Shown here in pieces: positions 47,677 to 56,753 of a stretch of 64,000 nt of DNA. The stretch covers positions 1 through 64,000 of the forward strand of contig NZ_SCFM01000016.1 of assembly GCF_004138295.1 (NCBI RefSeq), in the 5' to 3' direction. The stretch is from Ectobacillus funiculus. Lineage in GTDB: Bacteria; Bacillota; Bacilli; Bacillales; Bacillaceae_G. A program made the translations under genes and the position numbers. Numbering within the stretch: position 1 is the stretch's first letter; every line of letters begins with the position of its first letter. The notes below the pieces were generated by a model. It did not search any database. It was not told the DNA's origin and was given only the letters and a program-made list of their open reading frames with translations.

Positions 47677-48768
47677 ATGACGATTTTCATTATATGCGCA
47701 GCCGTTATATTCGGTATCGTATCTTTCTTAGCTTATTACCCATCCTTTGGAGCAAAAATGTCCAAAGAGGACATACAACTCTTCCGCCAACTTCCGAACT
47801 TCAACAGGAAGAGTTTCATAAACCAAACTCCTACCCCAATGAGTATGGGAATGGCAGATGTTTTGTCGCTTTTGCGGGATTATGTAAAGGGCAACCCAAA
47901 TCGGAAGCCGATTGCGCCTATTCCCATGCAGCACGTGAATTTTGGAAGTATACAGCGCCACAAGCAAACACGGGTGACGTGGTTTGGACATTCAGCACTA
48001 ATGCTGGAAATGGAGGGAAAGACGTTGCTGCTCGATCCAATGCTTGGACCGACCCCTTCGCCTATTCCGTTCATGAGCAACCAACGTTATAGCAAAGATG
48101 TGCCCATTGATCTAAATCAACTCCCAATAATTGATGCAGTTATTTTTTCTCATGATCATTATGATCATCTTGATTACCGCTCCATTCAAAAGTTGAAGGA
48201 TAAGGTGAAACGGTTCTTTGTGCCGCTCGGTCTTGGCAGCCATTTGGTACGTTGGGGTGTCGCACAGGAAAATATCACTGAACATAATTGGTGGGAGGAA
48301 TCCGAACTAGACGGACTTCAGCTTATCTGTACTCCGGCAAGGCACTTTTCAGGGCGTAGCCTCTTTGATCGCAATGCAACCTTATGGTGTTCATGGGTCA
48401 TTATTGGTCAGCAGGATCGAGTGTATTTTAGTGGCGATAGCGGGTATGCTACGCATTTTAAGGAAATTGGCGAACGATACGGTCCGTTTGATTTGACACT
48501 TATGGAGTGCGGTCAATATGACGAACGTTGGGCTAACATTCATATGATGCCAGAAGAAACAGTACAGGCTCATTTGGATGTGAAAGGGAAGGTATTGTTT
48601 CCAATACATTGGGGTGCCTTCACCCTAGCGTTGCATGATTGGAATGATCCTATTGAGCGGGTGATAAAAGCAACAAAAGAGAAGAATGTGGAGATTGTGG
48701 TACCGAAGATTGGAGAGCCAGTACAAATCCCTTCAGCACAATACCCTAATGCTTTGTGGTGGAAGTGA
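47677..48768 (+). CDS. Metallo-beta-lactamase-fold hydrolase (NAPE-PLD/UlaG-like)
   Basis: 363 residues with an N-terminal membrane anchor (about 1-22). The metal-binding motif is FSHDHYDHLD, with additional ligands in TPARHFSGR, FSGDSGY and FPIHWGAF. Related to N-acyl-phosphatidylethanolamine phospholipase D and UlaG lactonases. ATG 47677 with GGAGAATAACC; an ATG at 47662 lacks a ribosome binding site. Lies isolated between intron and IS remnants; G+C richer than the host average. Probably acts on membrane lipids or a lactone; substrate unknown. Confidence 0.88.
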   Translation: MTIFIICAAVIFGIVSFLAYYPSFGAKMSKEDIQLFRQLPNFNRKSFINQTPTPMSMGMADVLSLLRDYVKGNPNRKPIAPIPMQHVNFGSIQRHKQTRVTWFGHSALMLEMEGKTLLLDPMLGPTPSPIPFMSNQRYSKDVPIDLNQLPIIDAVIFSHDHYDHLDYRSIQKLKDKVKRFFVPLGLGSHLVRWGVAQENITEHNWWEESELDGLQLICTPARHFSGRSLFDRNATLWCSWVIIGQQDRVYFSGDSGYATHFKEIGERYGPFDLTLMECGQYDERWANIHMMPEETVQAHLDVKGKVLFPIHWGAFTLALHDWNDPIERVIKATKEKNVEIVVPKIGEPVQIPSAQYPNALWWK

Positions 48769-48839
48769 CTGTGGTCTTTCCTAACTATCCAGATCTTAAA
48801 AGGGTTGGTTTTGCTTTGTTAGCGCAAGAACAGCAAGGA

Positions 48840-49228
48840 TTCACCTTCATGGAAACATCTTAGCGTATAATATCCGCCTTTTTCCATCAGTACCCCCTGC
48901 CCATCAAACTAATTTGAATAAATATATCCCCCATATGCGAGAAATACGCTATCCTTTTAGTAGAATGATTGATAAGGATGGCGTTTCTTATGGAGGCTTC
49001 ATTATGCGACAACTGCAACTCTTTGCCCAGGAATTATACCGTAATTTATCTCCTGAAACCCTTCATAGACTCGCAAAAGAGGTAGGATTTGTCCGCCGAA
49101 CAAGTAAGTATAGTGGACAAGATCTTGTGTCACTGTGTGTATGGCTCAGTCAAGAAGTTGCATCCGCGTCCCTCAACCAACTATGCAGTGCATTAGAAGC
49201 TGCGACAGATGTACTCATTAGTCCGTAA
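48840..49228 (+). mobile_element. IS4-family insertion sequence remnant
   Basis: Leader with TGCCCATCAAACTAATTTG (48896-48914) matches the minus-strand copy at 44800. The transposase start is followed by a truncation. No right end or target duplication is seen. Confidence 0.7.
49004..49228 (+). pseudogene. IS4-family transposase, N-terminal fragment
   Basis: ATG 49004 with GGAGG. 74 codons remain: MRQLQLFAQELYRNLSPETL ... RTSKYSGQDLVSLCVWLSQE, the N-terminal region of IS4-type transposases of Bacilli (complete length about 450). Truncated by the azlD side. Confidence 0.75.
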
Positions 49229-49289
49229 ACATACTGAGCTCACGAAGGTATTTCTTCGTCTTTACACCCTAATACTTTATTTTTTATGT

Positions 49290-49595
49290 TTATAAAACAA
49301 AAGCTTCCACCAAAAACACAGCGACACAAGCAAACAGCGATACACGAAACAAACTTGCACCCTTATAAGCTAGTACTACAGCAATGATGAATCCAATAAG
49401 GGCGGAGGTGGTTGAAGCAGTAACATTTAGAATCGCTGGAAATATCATGACAGCCAATGTAACAAATGGCACATAGTATAAAAAGGACTGGATATAGACA
49501 TTTTTAATTTGTTTTCGTATTAATGTTAGTGGCAGCACACGAATGAGGTAAGTTACTGCAGCCATAACTAGCATATAGAAATAGACACTATTCAT
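49290..49595 (-). CDS. azlD: Branched-chain amino acid exporter, small subunit AzlD
   Basis: 101 residues, three or four helices (MNSVYFYMLVMAAVTYLIR start). Partner of AzlC in export of branched-chain amino acids or azaleucine. Its ATG lies inside the last codons of azlC (8-bp overlap), so the two are translationally coupled. Confidence 0.9.
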   Translation of the reverse strand: MNSVYFYMLVMAAVTYLIRVLPLTLIRKQIKNVYIQSFLYYVPFVTLAVMIFPAILNVTASTTSALIGFIIAVVLAYKGASLFRVSLFACVAVFLVEAFVL

Positions 49596-50304
49596 TGGCT
49601 ACATCCCCCTTTATCGGAAACAAATAGGCAGCCGTTCCTGCTATAACAAAGGTTAATACGATAATCTTCACACCCGATGAAATGCTTTTTAAACCTGGTA
49701 CCACACTAAAGAAAAAGCTCGCAATCATCGAAAGTAAAATTAGTACAGCTAAGATGTTATTCCCTTTCGCTGGAGGGATAATAACAGCTAGCAACATACC
49801 GTAAAGGGCGATGCTTAATGCACTTACCACGTTTGCTGGTAAGACGTCTCCGGAATAGGCACCAAGAAACGTACCAAGTGTCCAACCAGGAATCGCAACA
49901 CTCATAACGCCATACGTATAGAACGGACTTAATTTCCCTTTTACCGATATTGACAGGCCGAATACCTCATCGGTAATTCCGAAAGCCATGATCATTCGAT
50001 GAACAAGTGATGTTTGTGTATCTATTTTTTGCGATAATGCTGCCGACATAAGAAAGTAGCGTGAATTGATAATCAATTGTGTGACCGCAATTTCCACAAG
50101 ATGTGCCGAGGCCGCTATTAATGTTAGGCCGGCAAACTGTCCAGCAGATGTTAGATTTATTAATGACATAAGTACGGCTTCTACCGAGGTAATCCCTGCT
50201 TTCGCTGCTAAAATGCCAAAACTAAACGCTACGGCAAGGTAACCAAATGCAATTGGTAGCCCGTCCTTTGCTCCTTTTCTCCATAACGCCCCTTTTGTGT
50301 TCAT
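49588..50304 (-). CDS. azlC: Branched-chain amino acid exporter, large subunit AzlC
   Basis: 238 residues, six or seven helices; family block IAFGYLAVAFSFGILA and LTSAGQFAGLTLIAA. Start ATG at 50304 with AGGGGGATTGGAC; a TTG at 50310 is in frame but lies within it. Operon azlC-azlD, divergent from a LysR regulator that probably controls it. Exports branched-chain amino acids and analogues. Confidence 0.92.
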   Translation of the reverse strand: MNTKGALWRKGAKDGLPIAFGYLAVAFSFGILAAKAGITSVEAVLMSLINLTSAGQFAGLTLIAASAHLVEIAVTQLIINSRYFLMSAALSQKIDTQTSLVHRMIMAFGITDEVFGLSISVKGKLSPFYTYGVMSVAIPGWTLGTFLGAYSGDVLPANVVSALSIALYGMLLAVIIPPAKGNNILAVLILLSMIASFFFSVVPGLKSISSGVKIIVLTFVIAGTAAYLFPIKGDVANE

Positions 50305-50415
50305 GTCCAATCCCCCTGATGTTAAATTTCTTTGATTCTATCAGACGAATTTACATTAGTAAAATTAATATTTATAATAGTTGTATTAATAAAATTAATT
50401 CAAAAGGGGATAATT

Positions 50416-51285
50416 ATGAATCGGTATGAAGTCTTTCTAAAAGTAATGGAAAAAGGAAGTTTTACAAAGGCTGCAGATGAGCTCGATTATACACAATCAG
50501 CGGTTAGCCAAATGATCCATGCAATTGAGGAAGAGCTATCAACGACGTTAATTTTCCGCTCCCGAAAAGGAATTAGTTTGACTCCAGACGGGGAGCAAAT
50601 TTTGCCATATATTCGAAACATCTGCTATGCCCATAGAGAACTAATCGAGAAAAGCAAGGAAATGCGAGGATTAGAGAACAGTAATATTCGAATCGGGACA
50701 TTCTCTAGTGTGTCTAGTAATTGGTTGCCAATTTTTATGAAAGAATTTAAGAAAAGCTACTCTTCAGTCCACTTCCACCTACAGCAGGGAGAATACACGA
50801 GCATTGTTCAATACATTAAAGAAGGTAGTGTTGATTTTGGCTTTGTGAACCCAGATGCCGTCACAGACTTGGAAACCATTCCACTAACAACCGATGAGAT
50901 GCTTGCTGTGTTGCCCTTTGACCATCCACTTACAAGCAGAGAATCCATTTCAGTTGATGACTTAGTGAATGAACCGTTTATTTTATTAGATGAGGGAGGA
51001 CTAAGCGAACCGTTAGAAATATTTAAGCAAAAAGGATTATACCCCAATATTCAATATCATGTACATGATGATTATACGATTATGTCTATGGTAGAAAATG
51101 GATTAGGTATCTCGATTTTACCAGAGATGGTACTAAAGAAAGTAAGCTATCGGCTTGTCGCAAAACGAATTGAGCCATCTATTAGGAGGACAATTGGAAT
51201 AGCCTTTAAAAACAAAAAGACATTACCAATATCAAGCAGGTACTTTATTGATTTTCTAATCAAACAGTTTCATTACAAAGGGTAG
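50416..51285 (+). CDS. LysR-family regulator of azlCD
   Basis: 289 residues. N-terminal HTH RYEVFLKVMEKGSFTKAADE then LDYTQSAVSQMIHAIEEEL; C-terminal periplasmic-binding-protein-like sensor. ATG with AAAAGGGGATAATT; the apparent extension to 50332 is not used. Divergent from azlC with AT-rich intergenic DNA (ATTAATATT/ATTAATAAAATTAATT). It probably activates azlCD in response to an amino acid. Confidence 0.9.
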   Translation: MNRYEVFLKVMEKGSFTKAADELDYTQSAVSQMIHAIEEELSTTLIFRSRKGISLTPDGEQILPYIRNICYAHRELIEKSKEMRGLENSNIRIGTFSSVSSNWLPIFMKEFKKSYSSVHFHLQQGEYTSIVQYIKEGSVDFGFVNPDAVTDLETIPLTTDEMLAVLPFDHPLTSRESISVDDLVNEPFILLDEGGLSEPLEIFKQKGLYPNIQYHVHDDYTIMSMVENGLGISILPEMVLKKVSYRLVAKRIEPSIRRTIGIAFKNKKTLPISSRYFIDFLIKQFHYKG

Positions 51286-51557
51286 TAGGGGAGAAATGCG
51301 CTACCCTCTTAGTTGAATAACTAATAAGGCCGGCGGTTTTATTTTCCATTAATTTGTACAAGCACTCTATTAAGTTATGAATATATTGATAGTGTTTTTC
51401 ACTGTACAGAATGTGTATTCATGTCTTGAGTTGAGCAAAATCACTTACACTAATTTATAAATAAAAAGAAACATAAACAAATGACCTTGATAGCATAAAA
51501 GCGCCAACCAGAGAATAGAAACGTAAAAAATGGGCGATTTCATCATTTATTCGTGAT
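51286..51557. other. Intergenic stretch
   Basis: No gene. Contains a weak family-B-like string (TCACTTACACTAATTT) at about 51443. Confidence 0.35.
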
Positions 51558-51903
51558 ATGTACCCAAATACAACAGGGGGAAATATAATGAATTAACCTA
51601 GATGAAATTCCATAATTAACCTTTCGGAATGAAGGAGGGAAGTATATATGAGTGATGGTGGAGTTGCTGGTGGAACTGATTGTGGACATGGACATAGTAA
51701 AGGTCTTACGCTAATGCTTGTTCTCTTTATCCTACTTATTATTATCGGTGTCGGTGTGGCTTGGTTTGGCGGCCACGACGATAACAGCTTCTAGGAGCCC
51801 TGACGGCAAAACGCGGATATTATTATACATTGAGGGGATTTTTGCAATGGAAGTTCTTACTACAGTAAGAAAATGAGAAAGCAGCCCTGATTTGGGCTGC
51901 TAG
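51558..51903 (+). repeat. Direct repeat, copy 1 (346 bp) with an intact miniprotein gene
   Basis: Starts TTGTACCCAAATACAACAGG-like (TGTACCCAAATACAACAGG) and ends with the AGCAGCCC-hairpin. Copy 2 is at 54965-55268. Together they flank the rrf2 / cupin / hpaB island. Confidence 0.85.
51648..51794 (+). CDS. 48-residue sporulation-type membrane miniprotein (YjcZ-like)
   Basis: ATG with GAAGGAGGGAAGTATAT. Gly/His-rich N-terminus (MSDGGVAGGTDCGHGHSKG), one hydrophobic helix (about residues 20-40) and a short polar tail GGHDDNSF. It resembles the YjcZ family of sporulation miniproteins in size and helix. A damaged second copy is at 55053. Confidence 0.75.
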   Translation: MSDGGVAGGTDCGHGHSKGLTLMLVLFILLIIIGVGVAWFGGHDDNSF

Positions 51904-52377
51904 TTCACGTAATCTCCGATATAGGAGGTAGACAAATCAGGTCAGTATTTTCTTAACCAAGGACTCAGGGCTTCTCATTTGTATGATACCGACTAGATTC
52001 GAATCAGCAACCTCCAGGGACGACTAGGATTTATAATAGTTGTAGTTAATTCAGTTAGTTGATATGGTGGCTCTTTTTATCAGTTTTTATATGATTTTAT
52101 TGATAAAGTTGATATATTTGATGCAATTTTGCCATCCAAAGGTATTTTACTAACAAGTTCGCTACTAACATTATTTTTGTAAGTGTCTAATAGTACGTGA
52201 GTCAAATCTAGCTCTGATTCAGTGATGTTATTTTGAAGATAGCTATAGTTAACATAATAATTTTATGGTATCTAAAAATGAAGGACATTGTTGAATATAA
52301 AGTTTTAGCGACGACTTCTACTCCTTTAGCTCCTTTATCTTAATGTAAATTTTTTTAAGGGCTTGGAGAGTAGCCGC
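51904..52377. other. Intergenic stretch left of the Rrf2 gene
   Basis: No gene or convincing signal; AT-rich with short broken frames. Confidence 0.4.
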
Positions 52378-52800
52378 CTAATTTTTGTAGATATTTCCCT
52401 CCAATAGGTCCTTCAAGGTTGTGTGATCCAATAGGTCTGCCACTACGTCTCGAATTAGTCCCCAGAGCGGTTTTAAGACACATGCTTTCTCCTCCAACGG
52501 GCAATATTCGTAAGCAGTGACGCTTACACAGCTCATTGGTGCGAGCGGTCCTTCGAGATCACGTATCACTTTCCCAATGACAATTAAATTTGTTGGTACT
52601 TTCAATATATAGCCTCCATTAATTCCCCGTTTGCTTTTTACATACCCGTGACTTTTCAATTGCAGTAATATTTGTTCAAGGTATTGTGAAGGAACTAATG
52701 TTTCCGCAGCGATTTCTTTAACCTGAATGAGCTTGTTTTCATTTTTCCCTAACATTATAAGAGTCCTTAAAGCATATTCTCCTTTACTGGATATTTTCAA
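52378..52800 (-). CDS. Rrf2-family regulator with three cysteines
   Basis: 140 residues, winged helix (LVPSQYLEQILLQLKSHGYV, wing KSKRGINGGYIL). Three cysteines near residues 92-110 (SCVSV, EYCPL, KACVLK) are placed like Fe-S-cluster ligands of IscR/NsrR, although the spacing differs. TTG start at 52800 with GGAGGGAGCACGAT. Divergent from the cysteine-dioxygenase-like gene, which it probably controls. Related to CymR/RirA-type regulators of sulfur or iron. Confidence 0.85.
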   Translation of the reverse strand: MKISSKGEYALRTLIMLGKNENKLIQVKEIAAETLVPSQYLEQILLQLKSHGYVKSKRGINGGYILKVPTNLIVIGKVIRDLEGPLAPMSCVSVTAYEYCPLEEKACVLKPLWGLIRDVVADLLDHTTLKDLLEGNIYKN

Positions 52801-53018
52801 ATCGTGCTCCCTCCTTAAGAAAAGGCTTTTTTACCATGCTATTTCTCTGAAAAAAATATATACATGGAGCACGTCCATTTAAATAAAAGTTAAGCACGTC
52901 CAAGCAAATTTTTCATATTCTAATCTAGAAAGTCGACTAAGTTTATCATGTTTCTCTACAATTGTTTATTTTACTGAGAATAAATAGAATTCACTAAGAA
53001 AGGAAAGGAAAGGAACAA

Positions 53019-53522
53019 TTGGCTTTTCTAGATGAGATTAAAGAAACGTTTAATAATTTATCATCTTTTAAACATGAAAGTTTGGCTCTTACTGTTAAGA
53101 ATTTAAATTTAAATATTAATCAAATTGCCCATTTTCTAAAGCAGCCCGAGAACCTTGAATACGGAAGGAATGTTATATTCAAAAATAAAAATACAGAAGT
53201 GATTGTTATTTATTTACCAGCATTGGCTAAAACATTAGTCCATGACCACGGTACTTCTATCGGGTGTATTGCCATAGTAGAAGGGGAGTTGTTAAACGTA
53301 GTGTATAAGAAAAAGGAAAATAAATCTTATCCTATATATGAAGAAATACAAAAATATTCAAGAGGTGATGTCTTTCATGTGAATGGCGATACCATCCATA
53401 TGATGCTTAATCCGACATTTTCACCCGTTGTTACATTTCATGTATATTCTTCACCATTAAATGGAGGACAACTTTACATTCCGAGTACAAACATTGAGGA
53501 AGATTGGAAGGGGAAAACATGA
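53019..53522 (+). CDS. Cysteine dioxygenase-like cupin protein
   Basis: 167 residues. Metal-binding histidines are in VHDHGTSIGCIAIVEG (H-x-H) and in VNGDTIHMMLNP; the overall layout is that of type I cysteine dioxygenase. TTG start with AAAGGAACAA. Overlaps the monooxygenase gene by 4 bp (ATGA). Probable thiol dioxygenase that oxidises cysteine or a related thiol to a sulfinate; the substrate is inferred only. Confidence 0.75.
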   Translation: MAFLDEIKETFNNLSSFKHESLALTVKNLNLNINQIAHFLKQPENLEYGRNVIFKNKNTEVIVIYLPALAKTLVHDHGTSIGCIAIVEGELLNVVYKKKENKSYPIYEEIQKYSRGDVFHVNGDTIHMMLNPTFSPVVTFHVYSSPLNGGQLYIPSTNIEEDWKGKT

Positions 53523-54952
53523 CAAGTATCAAAGAACAATTTATTCAAAGCTTACAGGACGGAAGAAATGTCTGGTTGGATGGAAAAATTGTTGATGTGT
53601 CAAAAAATCAAAACTTTACAGGTACTTTATCGACCATTTCCAGCTTATTTGACATGTTTGAAGATCCGGATATAAGGGACTCCATTGGATATATTAGTCC
53701 CAAAACACATGAATATGTCCATACGGCATTTTTGATTCCTCACTCTTATGAGGATTTAATGAAAAGAAGGAGAGCCTTTGAAGTATGGAGCCAAGCAACA
53801 GACGGTGTTATGAGCCGTTTATCTGATTATGCGAGATCCAGGTTGACGGGATGGTATGCTTCGAGAGAAGAGTATAAACGATTTGATCAACACTTCCCCG
53901 GAAAAATAAGAACCTACTATGAAGAAGCAAGAGATCGCCATCTTTTTTTAAGCGTTGTGCAGCGGGATCCCCAAATTAATCGTTCTATTCAACCTGTCCC
54001 AGAAGTAAAAAATTTAGGCTTATTAAGAATTACAAAAAAGACAGAAGATGGTGTATTTGTAAACGGGGCCAAGATGGTTGGAACCGCAGCTCCATATAGC
54101 AATGACTTGATTATTTATCCGCTTGGAATGTTAAAAGAAGAGCAGAAGCCCCTAGCCCACATGCTTATTGTCGCAGCAAACTCTCCAGGCTTGCACCTAG
54201 TTTGCCGTGAATCCTTTGCCTCAGAGCCTTCAAAAAAAGCAGATTCCCCACTCAGTTCCCAGTATGATGAGATGGATGCGTTATTAATTTTCGATAATGT
54301 TTTTGTTCCGTGGGAACGTGTTTTACTTCATGATAACCCAGAAGCAATATGGCAAATCAAATCCGATTCCGTATCGAATAGCTTAGCGTATCACCAGGCT
54401 ATTGTCCGGTTGGGAACAAAATTGGAATTTGTGGCGGCTCTTGCATATGAAATTGCGGATGCTATAGGAGCCAATACTTATCTGCATGTTCAGGAAAAGA
54501 TCGGAGAATTGATCATGCAGGTTAAAACAATCAATGGTTTACTAATAGCTTCCGAGTTTCAAGGAAAAGTCGACCAATATGGAACCTTTACCCCGGACTT
54601 TACTTATATTGAAACAGCAAGAAACCTAGGGGCCAAATATTATCCACGTGCGCTAGAAATATTACAGCTTATAGGAGCTGGAGGATTTATTCAATTACCT
54701 TCAAGTGTTCATGATTTCCAGGGTCCGTTGTCCCCGCTTTTGAAGGAATATTTTAAGGGCGCTGCTATAGAAGCCGAAAAAAGGACAAAACTATTTAAAC
54801 TAGCCTGGGACTTGATTGGAAGTCCATTAGGGTCCAGACATGAATTATATGAGCGTTTCTATGCAGGAGACCCAATTCGTAATACGGCAAATCAGTATAA
54901 TAACTTTGATAAAACTAGACTTAAGCAGATGGTGGAAAAGTATATTAATTAA
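53519..54952 (+). CDS. HpaB-family FADH2-dependent monooxygenase
   Basis: 477 residues, class D flavin monooxygenase (4-hydroxyphenylacetate 3-hydroxylase, large component). N-terminal alpha domain (SLQDGRNVWLDGKIVD), central beta-barrel (NGAKMVGTAAPYSNDLI), and C-terminal four-helix domain with GAGGFIQLPS. ATG at 53519 overlaps the cupin stop; AAGGGGAAAAC precedes. No flavin reductase (HpaC) is adjacent. With a thiol-dioxygenase-like partner, the substrate may be a sulfur compound rather than a phenol. Confidence 0.85.
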   Translation: MTSIKEQFIQSLQDGRNVWLDGKIVDVSKNQNFTGTLSTISSLFDMFEDPDIRDSIGYISPKTHEYVHTAFLIPHSYEDLMKRRRAFEVWSQATDGVMSRLSDYARSRLTGWYASREEYKRFDQHFPGKIRTYYEEARDRHLFLSVVQRDPQINRSIQPVPEVKNLGLLRITKKTEDGVFVNGAKMVGTAAPYSNDLIIYPLGMLKEEQKPLAHMLIVAANSPGLHLVCRESFASEPSKKADSPLSSQYDEMDALLIFDNVFVPWERVLLHDNPEAIWQIKSDSVSNSLAYHQAIVRLGTKLEFVAALAYEIADAIGANTYLHVQEKIGELIMQVKTINGLLIASEFQGKVDQYGTFTPDFTYIETARNLGAKYYPRALEILQLIGAGGFIQLPSSVHDFQGPLSPLLKEYFKGAAIEAEKRTKLFKLAWDLIGSPLGSRHELYERFYAGDPIRNTANQYNNFDKTRLKQMVEKYIN

Positions 54953-54964
54953 CCTATAACTGAC

Positions 54965-55268
54965 TTGTACCCAAATACAACAGGGGGAAATATAATGAAG
55001 TAACCTAGATAAAGTTCCATAATTAACTTTTCGAAATGAAAGAAGAAAGTATATGAGTGATGGTGGAGTTACTTGTGGAACTGATTGTGGACATGGATAT
55101 AGTAAAGGTTTTACGGTATCGGTGTGGCTTGGTTTAGTGGCCACGACGATAACAGCTTCTAGGAGCCCTGACGGCAAAACGCGGATATTATACATTGAGG
55201 GGATTTTTGGAATGGAAGCTCTTACTACAGTAAGAAAATGAGAAAACAGCCCAAATCAGGGCTGCTAG
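54965..55268 (+). repeat. Direct repeat, copy 2 (304 bp), decayed
   Basis: Matches 51558-51903 with scattered substitutions and a deletion of about 37 bp inside the miniprotein gene. The terminal hairpin loop reads AAATCA instead of TGATTT, i.e. the loop is inverted. Confidence 0.85.
55053..55241 (+). pseudogene. Frameshifted copy of the YjcZ-like miniprotein gene
   Basis: Begins MSDGGVTCGTDCGHGYSKG like the gene at 51648, but a 37-bp deletion removes the membrane helix and shifts the frame, so it reads on into the untranslated part (62 codons). The ribosome binding site is also degraded (GAAAGAAGAAAG). Confidence 0.8.
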
Positions 55269-55275
55269 TGTACTC

Positions 55276-56271
55276 TTATTTATTAATATTTATATACTCT
55301 CTTACAGCATTCAACAAAAATTCCTCTAATCCCACACCTTGCTCCTTAGCAAGCATCTTTACCTGATCCTTAAATTGTTTATCTACATAGAAAGAAAGAG
55401 TTTCAATTTTACTATCCAATAATACTCCATTATGGCGCACAGCTATTTCCCCATCCACAACATGCCGATGCATATACCTAATCTCTTCCTGATATTGCAG
55501 CGGATTGATTTCTAACAAAAATGGTTTTACTTCTATTTTAATATTATCCCCATTTACCTCCATTCGAATATTCGCTGCCCCTTGATATTGATAAAGCCAC
55601 TCGATCATAGTATACGTCGGGGATTGAAGAAAAGCCGGTTTTTTAAAGAGAAACGAAACATACCCACGCTTCGTATTATAAGAACCACGTTCAATTACAA
55701 CCTTAGGTTTATATCCACGAGTTTTCAGTTCATGCAGTGGAAATACTTCTTCTTGCTCTGTTAATACCTTTCCTTCTCCCTCTACAGAGATAATACGTGC
55801 TAATTTGTTGTCAAAATTTACAAATGGCTGAAACAAGTACACTTCTGTGTCATCCACATTTGCGATGAATGTTTTTCGCTCATATATATAGGAAGAAATC
55901 GGATTATTATCTATGAAACGCTCTAATTCCTCTTCTTGAATGAAATACGTATCTCTTCCTCTATATTTCTGTAATTCTGCCTGCAGTGTTCCTTTTTGGA
56001 TATGCTTAATAATAGTAGAAGGGGCTACATCTAAAATCTTGGCTGCTTCTTTAGTAGTCAATCCAGGTTTTTGCTGCTGCTCAAGGAGTTGCTCTACATC
56101 CTTCTTATAAAAAATTTTCGTACCATCTTGCTGCCAAGAATCCGGATATAAAGATGCAAGCATTCCATTTTTTTCATACCGGAGAATCGTACTTTCCTTT
56201 ACCCCTAACAATTGTGCTGCCTGTTTGGTTGTCACGGTTTCCTCTTGAATAAATAATAAATTCTCACTCAT
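55276..56271 (-). CDS. DNA-binding protein with two excisionase-type HTH domains and a possible ribbon-helix-helix end
   Basis: 331 residues. Tandem MerR/excisionase-like HTH modules: TKQAAQLLGVKESTILRYEK (about 15-35) and TKEAAKILDVAPSTIIKHIQ (about 72-92). A middle domain of about 150 residues is unrecognised, and the C-terminus (FYVDKQFKDQVKMLAKEQGV...) looks like a ribbon-helix-helix or similar DNA-binding tail. ATG with AGGAGGATCTAA. Divergent from a tyrosine recombinase; a likely regulator or directionality factor for it. Confidence 0.75.
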   Translation of the reverse strand: MSENLLFIQEETVTTKQAAQLLGVKESTILRYEKNGMLASLYPDSWQQDGTKIFYKKDVEQLLEQQQKPGLTTKEAAKILDVAPSTIIKHIQKGTLQAELQKYRGRDTYFIQEEELERFIDNNPISSYIYERKTFIANVDDTEVYLFQPFVNFDNKLARIISVEGEGKVLTEQEEVFPLHELKTRGYKPKVVIERGSYNTKRGYVSFLFKKPAFLQSPTYTMIEWLYQYQGAANIRMEVNGDNIKIEVKPFLLEINPLQYQEEIRYMHRHVVDGEIAVRHNGVLLDSKIETLSFYVDKQFKDQVKMLAKEQGVGLEEFLLNAVREYININK

Positions 56272-56753
56272 TTTTTAGATCCTCCTAGCATTCTATCTAT
56301 TCGGTTATATATTTTCTCAAACTATGTAATATTCAATATCTGACTTTATAAATAAAAGATGTATAAAAGAAAAGAAGCATGTATAGTTCTAATTCTAGTA
56401 TATCACGCACTAACTTACACTTACACTTATTTATTACAAGTAAGCTATTAGATAATGTATCATTCATTTCTTTTTATTTATTAATGAAAAGTTATTTTTA
56501 ATTTAAAGATAAAAGTTAAATAAGTAATAAATTGCATATTGATAACAAGATAATTACTTGTAACAAATAAAAGAAATACAAGATATTTATAAAATACTTA
56601 ATAAGTAGGTTATATCAGTAAGAATAGACCATTCTTATAGGAAGACTTATGTAATTAAATATTTATAGTAATAATAAGGGTTTTATAGGTATGTTATAAT
56701 TAACATATCTATGAAAAGTCATAAAAGATAAACAAATAGAAAGAAGGGCTTAT
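56272..56753. promoter_or_regulatory. AT-rich divergent regulatory region with inverted repeats
   Basis: TTATTACAAGTAA (56431-56443) and TTACTTGTAACAA (56554-56566) are inverted copies about 110 bp apart; additional TTACACTTACACTT and TAAGTAA strings occur. No gene. Possibly binding sites for the double-HTH protein or recombinase. Confidence 0.45.

Noticed and set aside
47694-48092. 132-codon plus-strand ORF overlapping the MBL gene
   Set aside because: Out of frame with the clear MBL-fold gene and no start signal.
55582-55764. 60-codon plus-strand ORF inside the double-HTH gene
   Set aside because: Antisense shadow with no start or conservation signal.
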